Positions 35,144 to 41,863 of a stretch of 41,863 bases of DNA are shown one piece after another. Under the pieces are notes generated by a model. That model saw nothing but the letters and a program-made list of their open reading frames with translations, did not search any database and was not told the DNA's origin. The DNA comes from Hyphomicrobiales bacterium (GTDB lineage: Bacteria; Pseudomonadota; Alphaproteobacteria; Rhizobiales; Xanthobacteraceae), in contig JAKFVL010000015.1 in the NCBI GenBank assembly GCA_021732215.1, positions 1-41,863 of the forward strand, given 5' to 3'. The translations under genes were made by a program, and so were the position numbers. Numbering within the stretch: position 1 is the first letter of the stretch; every line of letters begins with the position of its first letter.

Positions 35144-37393
35144 ATGAAGCAATACGCGGTCAGGTTTAGAGCAGCACGCCGTCGTCTGGCGGCCCGCTAC
35201 CCCCGGATCGCCGCCGCCATCAAATGGGCATCGCTGTTCTCGGCAGCGTTCGGCGGAACATACGGCTTCATCACCGGCGCGGCTTCAGAAGAGGCGCGCT
35301 ACAATCCGCATGACTTCGCGATCGGCGTCAGCCTGCTGTTCGCCATTGCCTGCGTCGCCATCGTCGCACTCAACATGCGGCTGCGCTGGATGAAAAAGGC
35401 GATGCGCGACATCGTGCTGCGCAGCGAGGCAATGTCCGACCGGAACTGGGAACTGAAAGAAGCCGAGGAGCGCGCGCGAAGCCTGTTCGAGACGCAGGGC
35501 GACCTGATCGTGCTGCGGGACGCCACCGGCAAAATCACGTTCGCCAACGATGCTTATTGTGTGCTGGCGCAGAGGCCGCGCGAGCAATTGATCGGAACAG
35601 CATTCGCGCTCGAGATTATCGCCCAGGGCGAGATCGCGACCTCGGCCGACGGGACGCGCATGCACGACCAGAACATCGCGAGCCACACCGGTCCGCGCTG
35701 GATCGCCTGGCGCGAGGGGCTGGTCCGGCGCGACGCCGGGCAACCGGCCGAATGGCAGAGTGTCGGACGAGACGTCACCGACCGGGCCGAAACCGAACGC
35801 GCTCTCGAAGACGCCCGCGACCACGCCCATGCGGCGAGCCGGGCGAAGTCACGTTTCCTCGCGATGGCATCGCATGAAATCCGCACGCCGCTGAACGGCA
35901 TTCTCGGCATGAGCAATCTGCTGCTCGATACGCCGCTCACGCAGGAGCAAACCACCTACGTCAACGCGGTGAAGTCCTCCGGCGATGCGTTGCTGTCCCT
36001 GATCGAGGAGTTGCTCGACTACTCCAAGATCGAGGCGGGCAAGATCGACCTCGCCCAGCAGCCGTTCTCGCTGACGACGATGATCGAGGACATCACCGAG
36101 CTGCTGGCGCCCCGCGCGCACGCCAAGGGCATCGAGATCGCCTGCACGATCGACGAACGATTGCCTGCGCTGGTGAGCGGCGACGCCGCACGGCTGCGGC
36201 AGGTGCTGCTCAACCTTGCCGGCAACGCGATCAAATTTACCTCGCAGGGCGGCGTTGCGCTGATTGCCGAGCCCGGCATCTGGCAGGGCGAGATCAGCTT
36301 CCTCGTCCGCGACACCGGCATGGGGATCGCGCCCGAAGCACAGGAGCGTATCTTCCGCGAATTCGAGCAGGCCGATGAGCACACCGCGCGCGACTACGGC
36401 GGCACCGGTCTTGGACTGAGCATCAGCGACCGGATCGTCAAGCACATGGGCGGGCGCATCGTGCTCGACAGCAAGCCCGGACACGGATCGACATTTGAAG
36501 TGGCTATTCCGCTGGACGGATCGGCAAGCGATGCAATCGAACAGATTCAACCCGAACAATGGCCCGATCTGACTGGCCAATCGGTCATGATCGTGACGGC
36601 GCAGCCGGTCGAGGCGTCGCTGATCGAGAAGCGGCTGGCGCGGTGGGGCGCGCAGGTCTGCGTCGTGTCCGACATCGCCGTCGCACAGGCTTTGCTGCCG
36701 GAACGCTCGTGGCATGCGCTGCTGATCGACGGCAGCTACACCGAGACCGCGCAGGAGCTGGCCAGCGCCGCCGTTCCGCGCGCGCGCCATCGCATCGTCA
36801 TGCTGACGCCGGCGATGCGCCACGATACCCGCATGATCACAGCGCCAGGATTCAACGGCTATCTGGTGAAGCCGCTGCGCGCCGCTTCGCTCGCCGCCCG
36901 CCTGAGCCTTGAGCCGCAAACGGACACGCCTGCTGTCATAGACGAAACCGATGCTCCACCGATTGCGGGCGCTGCGCCAGCAGGTTCGGGCCTTTCCATT
37001 CTTGTTGCCGAGGATAACGAAATCAACGCACTGCTGATGCGCTCGCTGCTGACCAAGCTCGGCCACCGTGCGGTGATCGCCGTCAACGGCCAGCAAGCGC
37101 TGGACTCGTGGATGATGGCCGCGACCGCCGGTACTCCTTATGACGCCGTGCTGATGGATGTGCAGATGCCGCTGCTGAACGGCGTCGAAACTGCCAAGCG
37201 CATTCGCGCCGCCGAGGCAGGGCAACACGCTCGCAGAACGCCGATTCTCGCACTCACCGCGAACGCGCTGGTCGAGGACCGCTACGCCTGCTTCGAAGCA
37301 GGCATGGATGGCTTCCTCGTCAAGCCACTCGATCGTGACAAACTTGCGACAGCGCTCGGGGGAATCCCGGTCGCCGCGAACGTCGCTGCCTGA
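35144..37393 (+). CDS. Hybrid sensor histidine kinase (2 TM, PAS, HisKA, HATPase, two receiver domains)
   Basis: The ATG at 35144 has GAGGA five bases upstream. Of the 749 residues, two membrane helices lie near 26-48 and 60-82, then PAS (about 112-195), HisKA with phospho-His near 244 (MASHEIRTPLNG), HATPase_c (about 349-452; NAIKFT, DTGMGI, GGTGLGL), a first receiver-like domain (about 480-590) and a complete second receiver (about 618-740; AEDNEINALL, DVQMP with Asp near 671, LTAN, KPLDRDK). The first receiver keeps Asp, Thr and Lys but has lost the paired acidic metal-binding residues at its start. No response-regulator gene is adjacent. Confidence 0.9.
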   Translation: MKQYAVRFRAARRRLAARYPRIAAAIKWASLFSAAFGGTYGFITGAASEEARYNPHDFAIGVSLLFAIACVAIVALNMRLRWMKKAMRDIVLRSEAMSDRNWELKEAEERARSLFETQGDLIVLRDATGKITFANDAYCVLAQRPREQLIGTAFALEIIAQGEIATSADGTRMHDQNIASHTGPRWIAWREGLVRRDAGQPAEWQSVGRDVTDRAETERALEDARDHAHAASRAKSRFLAMASHEIRTPLNGILGMSNLLLDTPLTQEQTTYVNAVKSSGDALLSLIEELLDYSKIEAGKIDLAQQPFSLTTMIEDITELLAPRAHAKGIEIACTIDERLPALVSGDAARLRQVLLNLAGNAIKFTSQGGVALIAEPGIWQGEISFLVRDTGMGIAPEAQERIFREFEQADEHTARDYGGTGLGLSISDRIVKHMGGRIVLDSKPGHGSTFEVAIPLDGSASDAIEQIQPEQWPDLTGQSVMIVTAQPVEASLIEKRLARWGAQVCVVSDIAVAQALLPERSWHALLIDGSYTETAQELASAAVPRARHRIVMLTPAMRHDTRMITAPGFNGYLVKPLRAASLAARLSLEPQTDTPAVIDETDAPPIAGAAPAGSGLSILVAEDNEINALLMRSLLTKLGHRAVIAVNGQQALDSWMMAATAGTPYDAVLMDVQMPLLNGVETAKRIRAAEAGQHARRTPILALTANALVEDRYACFEAGMDGFLVKPLDRDKLATALGGIPVAANVAA

Positions 37394-37503
37394 TCCGCAC
37401 ACACCCGAACGAGCGTTGTCATAAATCTATTGGGTGTGCGTGATTTATGGCGCGCAGCGTCTGCATCGATGTGATTCGTTGCAGACCTTGCGCGGGACAA
37501 ACG

Positions 37504-38475
37504 ATGCACGGCGACCATCAGCTTCGCCCGAAATTCAATCTGATAGAAATGCTGCGGCCCGAACAGGCCAGGATCGCAGCGGCCAACGCCGCGAACTGGC
37601 TGATGCCGGGCTTGCGCGATCTCGACGCTTTCAGGTTCGTCACCGACCCTCCAGCGAACGTGACGCAGGGACAGACGCTCGGGCGGATCGGGTCGCTCGA
37701 GGTGCGGCTGGCCCGCAAGAAAAGCGAGATCAAGCGCGCGCAAAAGCTGCGATATCGCGTTTTCTACAAGGACGGTCTGGCGATCGCCGACGCAGCAACC
37801 ATGCTGGCGCAACGCGACAAGGACGCCTACGACAAGATTTGCGACCATCTGCTCGTGATCGACCACGCCGCGAAGCCCTCGCTCAGCGGCAAGCTGCCGG
37901 TGGTCGGCACCTATCGGCTGCTGCGTCATGACATGGCAATGCGTCACGGCGGATTTTACACGGAAAACGAGTTCGATATCTCCGGCATGATCGCGCGCCA
38001 TCCGCAGTTGCGCTTTCTCGAACTCGGCCGCTCATGCGTGCTGCCGCAGTATCGCACCAGGCGCACGGTCGAACTGTTGTGGCACGGCATCTGGAGCTAT
38101 GTGCGGCAGCATCGCTTCGATGCCATGATCGGTTGCGCCAGCTTTGAAGGCACCGATCCGAACAGGCTGGCGCTGCCGCTATCGTTTCTGCATCACTTCG
38201 CATCCGCGCCGGACGCCTGGTGTGCGCGCGCCCATCACTCTCGCCGCATCGATATGAACCAGATGCCGAAGGAAGCGATCGACAAAAAGGCCGCGCTTCG
38301 CGGGCTGCCCCCGCTGATCAAGGGCTATCTGCGGGTGGGGGCCTATGTCGGGGACGGCGCGGTGATCGATCGGCAGTTCGGCACCACCGATGTGTTCATC
38401 GTGATGCCAGTATCCGACATCAGCGAACGCTACATCGGCCACTTCGGGATCGATGCCACACGTCACGCGGCTTGA
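37504..38475 (+). CDS. OlsB-like acyltransferase (GNAT fold)
   Basis: The 323-residue protein has the acetyltransferase-like core of the rhizobial OlsB family: EVRLARKKSEIKRAQKLRYRVFY, VVGTYRLLRHDMA, FLELGRSCVLPQYR, and a C-terminal block GLPPLIKGYLRVGAYVGDGAV. OlsB adds 3-hydroxyacyl-ACP to ornithine in the first step of ornithine-lipid synthesis; a paralogue acting on another amine is possible. The ATG at 37504 is preferred to that at 37447 because the extra residues look non-coding; ribosome sites are weak. The stop lies six bases from the stop of convergent coaA. Confidence 0.8.
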   Translation: MHGDHQLRPKFNLIEMLRPEQARIAAANAANWLMPGLRDLDAFRFVTDPPANVTQGQTLGRIGSLEVRLARKKSEIKRAQKLRYRVFYKDGLAIADAATMLAQRDKDAYDKICDHLLVIDHAAKPSLSGKLPVVGTYRLLRHDMAMRHGGFYTENEFDISGMIARHPQLRFLELGRSCVLPQYRTRRTVELLWHGIWSYVRQHRFDAMIGCASFEGTDPNRLALPLSFLHHFASAPDAWCARAHHSRRIDMNQMPKEAIDKKAALRGLPPLIKGYLRVGAYVGDGAVIDRQFGTTDVFIVMPVSDISERYIGHFGIDATRHAA

Positions 38476-38481
38476 CGGAAC

Positions 38482-39435
38482 TCAGAGCCTTCTCAATGCG
38501 ACCTGCTCGACGATGTGGTCCGGACCTTTTTTCAGGATCAGTGTCGCGCGCGGCCGCGTCGGCAAGATGTTCTCGGTCAGGTTCGCGAGATTGGTACGCT
38601 CCCAAATCTCGAGCGCGGTCCTAGTCGCCTCTTCGTCCGAAAAGCTGGCGTAGCGGTTGAAGTACGACCGGGGATCGGCAAACGCCGTGCTACGCAGTGC
38701 AAGAAAGCGCTCGACGTACCACTCACGCAGCACGTTCTCGTCTGCGTCGATGTAGACCGAGAAGTCGAAGAAGTCCGACACGTAAGGCACCGCCTTGCCG
38801 TCCTTCGGCAGACGGCCGGTCTGCAACACGTTGATGCCTTCAAGGATCAGAATGTCAGGCTGATCGACCTGCACCCACTCGTTCGGAATCACGTCGTAGG
38901 TCAGATGTGAGTAGATCGGCGCGCGCACGGCGCGGCGGCCGGCTTTGAGATCCGACAGGAATTGCAGGAGCGCCGTCAGGTCGTAGCTTTCCGGAAATCC
39001 CTTTTTCTGCATGAGGCCTTCGCGCTCGAGCACCGCATTGGGATAGAGAAAGCCGTCGGTTGTGACGAGATCGACCTTCGGCCGCGGCGACCATCGCGCC
39101 AGAAGCGCCTGCAGCACGCGCGCCGTGGTGGACTTGCCGACCGCGACCGAGCCGGCGACGCCGATGATGTAGGGCATCTTGCGATCTTCGATGCCGAGAA
39201 ATCGCCGCTGCGCGACAAACAGGCGCTGCATCGCCGACACGTAGATCGACAGCAATCGCGACAGCGGCAGATAGATTTCTTCCACCTCGCGCATATCGAG
39301 GCGATCGTGCATTGAGCGCAGCGCCGAGATTTCGCTCGCGGCGAGCGTCATCGGCGTATCTTCACGCCGCGCGGCCCATTCGGCGCGGGTGAACAACCGG
39401 TAAGGGTTGTAAAGCTGCTCGGTACGCACATCCAT
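38482..39435 (-). CDS. coaA: Type I pantothenate kinase
   Basis: The 317-residue enzyme makes phosphopantothenate in CoA synthesis. The Walker A loop [12 protein letters not shown] lies at residues 92-103, with TTDGFLYPN and EGINVLQTG after it, as in E. coli CoaA. The ATG at 39435 gives the rhizobial N-terminus ([16 protein letters not shown]). It is the last gene of the his operon in this window. Confidence 0.96.
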   Translation of the reverse strand: MDVRTEQLYNPYRLFTRAEWAARREDTPMTLAASEISALRSMHDRLDMREVEEIYLPLSRLLSIYVSAMQRLFVAQRRFLGIEDRKMPYIIGVAGSVAVGKSTTARVLQALLARWSPRPKVDLVTTDGFLYPNAVLEREGLMQKKGFPESYDLTALLQFLSDLKAGRRAVRAPIYSHLTYDVIPNEWVQVDQPDILILEGINVLQTGRLPKDGKAVPYVSDFFDFSVYIDADENVLREWYVERFLALRSTAFADPRSYFNRYASFSDEEATRTALEIWERTNLANLTENILPTRPRATLILKKGPDHIVEQVALRRL

Positions 39436-39491
39436 CACACACATCCCCGCCCGGACCGCGGTCGCTTCCATAACCGCACTCTGAGTTTCAT

Positions 39492-39534
39492 GAACATGAT
39501 CCGAAACCGGTCTTCCCTTATCTTCGGATCACGC
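39492..39534. repeat. Degenerate palindromic repeat of the GAGCATGATC family
   Basis: GAACATGATCCGAAACCGGT on the left and CGGATCACGC on the right are an imperfect copy of the element at 26654-26702. It separates hisE from coaA. Confidence 0.65.
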
Positions 39535-39535
39535 C

Positions 39536-39859
39536 CTACTCGCTCTTCCGCGATGCCTTCTCCTGGAGCCCCGACATCTGCGTCCGCTCGGCGAGGGCTG
39601 CTTCGACCTCGGCCAGCGTAACCCCGCGGGATTTCAAAAGCACGAGAAGATGAAATACCAGATCGGCGCTTTCGGCGATGAGATGATGACGATCATTCTC
39701 GACCGCCGCGATCACGGTCTCGACCGCTTCCTCGCCGAGCTTCTTGGCGCAATGCTCCGCGCCCTTGTCGAGCAGTTTTTTCGTGTACGACGCTTCGCCG
39801 CCCGCAGCCGCGCGGGCGTCGATGGTGTCGGCAAGGTCATGGATGGTAAAACGCGCCAT
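39536..39859 (-). CDS. hisE: Phosphoribosyl-ATP pyrophosphatase
   Basis: The 107-residue enzyme, from the ATG at 39859, catalyses the second step of histidine synthesis. GGEASYTKKLLDKG, HCAKKLGEEAVETVIAA and DLVFHLLVLL are the MazG-like motifs. A separate hisE not fused to hisI is typical of rhizobia. It lies between hisF and coaA. Confidence 0.96.
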   Translation of the reverse strand: MARFTIHDLADTIDARAAAGGEASYTKKLLDKGAEHCAKKLGEEAVETVIAAVENDRHHLIAESADLVFHLLVLLKSRGVTLAEVEAALAERTQMSGLQEKASRKSE

Positions 39860-39920
39860 CGTCCCGGTTTTCATTCCGCCCGTTGAATTTCCAGTTCACC
39901 AGTATCAGGTCCGGAGCCGG

Positions 39921-39959
39921 ACTTGGAGCCCAGACTTGGGGCCCAAACTTGGAGCCTAA
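39921..39959. repeat. 13-bp tandem repeat, three units, in the hisF-hisE spacer
   Basis: ACTTGGAGCCCAG, ACTTGGGGCCCAA and ACTTGGAGCCTAA follow one another without a gap. Each contains or nearly contains the palindrome GGGCCC or TTGGAGCC. It lies about 60 bases upstream of hisE on the minus strand. Confidence 0.75.
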
Positions 39960-39981
39960 AGCCCTGACAGGTTTAAGATAA

Positions 39982-40758
39982 TCAGATGTCCCGCCGCATC
40001 GGCAGGCCGGCGCGAACCATGTGTTCCTTGGCCTCAAGGATAGAAAACTCGCCGAAATGGAAGATCGAGGCGGCCAGTACGGCGCTCGCGTGCCCGTCGC
40101 GGACACCCGCGACCAGATGATCGAGATTGCCGACTCCGCCAGACGCGATCACCGGCACCCGGACGCTGTCGGCGATCTGGCGGGTGAGCGGGATGTCGAA
40201 GCCCTGGCGGGTACCGTCGCGGTCCATCGAGGTCAAAAGGATCTCGCCAGCGCCGAGCGACACGACTTCCTGCGCGTATTCGACGGCATCGATGCCGGTC
40301 GAGTTTCGTCCACCGTGGGTGAAGATTTCCCAGCGATCCGATCCACCCGCCCGCGACACACGCTTGGCATCGATCGCGACCACGATGCATTGGTCGCCGA
40401 ACTTCTCGGCGGCTTCCTTGACGAACTCGCGGCGGCTGACGGCCGCGCTGTTGATCGACACCTTGTCCGCACCGGCGCGCAGCAGCGTGCGGATGTCGTC
40501 GACCGTCCGCACCCCGCCGCCGACGGTCACCGGCATGAAGCAGGCTTCCGCCGTACGCCGGACCACGTCGAGGATCGTGGCGCGATTCTCATGCGTCGCG
40601 GTGATGTCGAGGAAGGTGAGCTCATCCGCACCGGCTGCGTCATAAGCAATCGCAGCTTCGACCGGATCGCCCGCGTCGCGCAGATCGACGAAGTTGACGC
40701 CCTTGACGACGCGGCCGTCCTTCACATCGAGGCAGGGAATAACGCGGACCTTGAACAT
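39982..40758 (-). CDS. hisF: Imidazole glycerol phosphate synthase, cyclase subunit
   Basis: The 258-residue TIM barrel has the catalytic Asp11 in IPCLDVKDG and a second Asp near 130 in [23 protein letters not shown] and the phosphate-binding [11 protein letters not shown] complete the fold. It works with HisH. Transcribed with hisA upstream and hisE downstream. Confidence 0.97.
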   Translation of the reverse strand: MFKVRVIPCLDVKDGRVVKGVNFVDLRDAGDPVEAAIAYDAAGADELTFLDITATHENRATILDVVRRTAEACFMPVTVGGGVRTVDDIRTLLRAGADKVSINSAAVSRREFVKEAAEKFGDQCIVVAIDAKRVSRAGGSDRWEIFTHGGRNSTGIDAVEYAQEVVSLGAGEILLTSMDRDGTRQGFDIPLTRQIADSVRVPVIASGGVGNLDHLVAGVRDGHASAVLAASIFHFGEFSILEAKEHMVRAGLPMRRDI

Positions 40759-40777
40759 GATGAAGCCTTAATGGTTG

Positions 40778-40826
40778 GCGCGTATTCTTGTCGCAAAACC
40801 GGTTTCCACTTTTGCAGAATACGCGC
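40778..40826. repeat. 49-bp palindromic repeat, copy B
   Basis: Perfect arms GCGCGTATTC (40778-40787) and GAATACGCGC (40817-40826) enclose a core with AAAACCGGTTTCC. It matches copy A at 15498-15546 in length and core. It touches the stop codon of the broken gene (40826-40828) and lies 20 bases before the hisF start. Confidence 0.85.
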
Positions 40827-41056
40827 TATCCGCGCTCGATCTTGTTGACCAGCAAATAGAGATACGCGCAGACCGCAACGACGATCGGCAAACACCCGAG
40901 CCCGATCAGCGCTTGAGAGAAATCGCCGCGATCGCTGAAGAATCATGCTCCGGCCCAGCACAACGGCGCTGCTATCACCGCAAAGATCATAATCGGCGTT
41001 AGCAGCTTTTGCGGCGAAGCCGCGAACTTGCCGGGCTTGTTCGCTGGCGTGTTCAT
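40826..41056 (-). pseudogene. Two-helix membrane protein gene with an internal TGA, between hisA and hisF
   Basis: The minus strand holds one reading frame of 76 codons plus stop, interrupted only by a TGA at codon 38 (40945-40943). Before it: [20 protein letters not shown] and the hydrophobic PIMIFAVIAAPLCWAGA. After it: FFSDRGDFSQALIGLGCLPI and the second hydrophobic stretch ending VNKIERG. The start ATG overlaps the hisA stop (ATGA), the arrangement of a coupled operon gene. The frame therefore looks like a former gene of about 76 residues broken by one base (for example TGG to TGA). A sequencing error or recoding cannot be excluded. Confidence 0.75.
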
Positions 41057-41793
41057 GCCGCAGCCCGCGCCGCTCGTATCAGCGAGAGCGCTTCATTGGG
41101 ATCGACCCGGCCGTCGTAGAGCGCGCGGCCCGCGATCGCGCCTGCCAGCTTCCTCGCGCGCGGCGACAGCATCGCATGAATGTCATCGATCGACGCAAGG
41201 CCGCCGGATGCAATCACGGGAATCGAAATATTCTCTGCCAGCGCGATCGTCGCATCCCAGTTGATGCCTTTCAGCAGACCGTCCCGCGCAATATCTGTGA
41301 AGATGATCGCGGCGACACCTGCATCTTCGAAACGCTTCGCAATTTCGAGCGCGGTGACCTGCGAGGTTTCCGCCCAGCCTTCGACCGCGACGTTGCCATC
41401 ACGCGCATCGAGACCAACCGCGACGCGGCCCGGATACTTTTTTGCAGCCGCTCTAACAAACGCCGGGTCGCGCACCGCGGCTGTGCCGATGATGACACGC
41501 GCGATTCCCTTCGTCAGCCAGGCCTCGAGCGTCGCCAGATCGCGAATGCCGCCGCCAAGCTGCACCGGCATTGTCACCGACTTCAGCATGCTTTCGACGG
41601 CTTGCGCATTCATCGGTTTGCCTGCGAACGCGCCGTCAAGATCCACGACGTGGAGATACTCGAAACCCTGTTGCTCGAACGCGCACGCCTGCGCTGCGGG
41701 ATCGGTGTTGAACACGGTCACCCGCGCCATGTCGCCCTGCTGCAAGCGGACGCACTCGCCATTCTTCAAGTCGATCGCGGGAAAGAGAATCAT
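41053..41793 (-). CDS. hisA: ProFAR isomerase
   Basis: The 246-residue TIM barrel from the ATG at 41793 opens with [20 protein letters not shown], with Asp7 or Asp8 as base. [11 protein letters not shown] and [11 protein letters not shown] form the two phosphate sites. It catalyses the Amadori rearrangement of ProFAR. A long in-frame extension to 41829 runs into repeat sequence and is not used. Its stop overlaps the start of the broken small gene. Confidence 0.96.
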   Translation of the reverse strand: MILFPAIDLKNGECVRLQQGDMARVTVFNTDPAAQACAFEQQGFEYLHVVDLDGAFAGKPMNAQAVESMLKSVTMPVQLGGGIRDLATLEAWLTKGIARVIIGTAAVRDPAFVRAAAKKYPGRVAVGLDARDGNVAVEGWAETSQVTALEIAKRFEDAGVAAIIFTDIARDGLLKGINWDATIALAENISIPVIASGGLASIDDIHAMLSPRARKLAGAIAGRALYDGRVDPNEALSLIRAARAAA

Positions 41794-41814
41794 GATGGTC
41801 GATCGAGGAGAGCT

Positions 41815-41863
41815 GCCCCCCACCCCCAACCCCTCCCCGCCACGCGCAAGGTCGCGCGTGGGG
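41815..41863. repeat. GC-rich hairpin element at the window end (partial)
   Basis: A C-run is followed by CCACGCGC, a six-base loop and GCGCGTGG, a perfect 8-base stem, then G bases cut off at the window end. It resembles the hairpin-type GC-rich repeats elsewhere in the window but is a different element. Confidence 0.6.

Noticed and set aside
35849-37402. 517-codon minus-strand frame antisense to the hybrid kinase
   Set aside because: It mirrors the kinase and receiver domains of the plus-strand gene and shows no protein motif of its own.
40943-40945. Selenocysteine or programmed read-through at the internal TGA
   Set aside because: No SECIS-like hairpin was evident, the expected residue falls in a membrane helix border, and a TGG-to-TGA change explains it more simply.

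Overview
This window looks like chromosomal core DNA of an alphaproteobacterium of the Nitrobacteraceae (Bradyrhizobium / Rhodopseudomonas / Afipia relatives). The DNA is GC-rich. HrcA, CoaA, HisE and GshB match from memory the rhizobial forms, the heat-shock promoter in front of dnaK has the alphaproteobacterial RpoH shape, and several short palindromic repeats of the kind scattered through this family lie between genes. No database search was possible, so all names rest on motifs, lengths and gene order.

Layout. 1-5.4 kb: pheT overlapping a TauE-type permease gene, converging on an amine oxidase / Dph6-like pair. 5.6-7.3 kb: a YiiX-like hydrolase and an EI24 membrane protein. 7.36-8.64 kb: a cluster of very small genes (59, 25, 57 and 68 codons on the minus strand) divergent from a CsbD/DUF883-like stress protein, with EcfG-type promoter sequences in the divergent spacer. 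8.6-13.6 kb: nth, DUF2244, an Ada-like protein, gpmA-dapB, and a secreted phosphoesterase-like protein. 13.7-24 kb: a minus-strand run carrying the heat-shock set (hrcA, grpE, dnaK, dnaJ), a phospholipid methyltransferase-like gene, an FMN reductase-like gene, pyrF and a DUF1330 gene, interrupted by a plus-strand pair (a signal-peptide protein and a Tat-type nicotinamidase). A DUF559 nuclease gene bounded by a perfect 39-bp inverted repeat lies between dnaK and dnaJ.

24-38.5 kb, plus strand apart from one gene: rph-rdgB-hemW; the LpoA-like lipoprotein (minus) divergent from rsmI-yraN-gshB; an orphan PAS-like protein; a Tat-exported metallo-beta-lactamase-fold hydrolase; a YifB-type AAA protein; a small exported protein; a hybrid histidine kinase; and an OlsB-like acyltransferase. 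38.5-41.8 kb, minus strand: the operon hisA-X-hisF-hisE-coaA, where X is a two-helix membrane protein gene broken by one in-frame TGA.

The most unusual material is (i) the microprotein cluster at 7.4-8.1 kb with its stress-type promoters, (ii) the inverted-repeat DUF559 unit inside dnaK-dnaJ, (iii) the broken small gene in the his operon, and (iv) the nth/DUF2244 spacer, where one palindromic TATA-like element could drive two leaderless messages. Most of the rest is ordinary housekeeping sequence.
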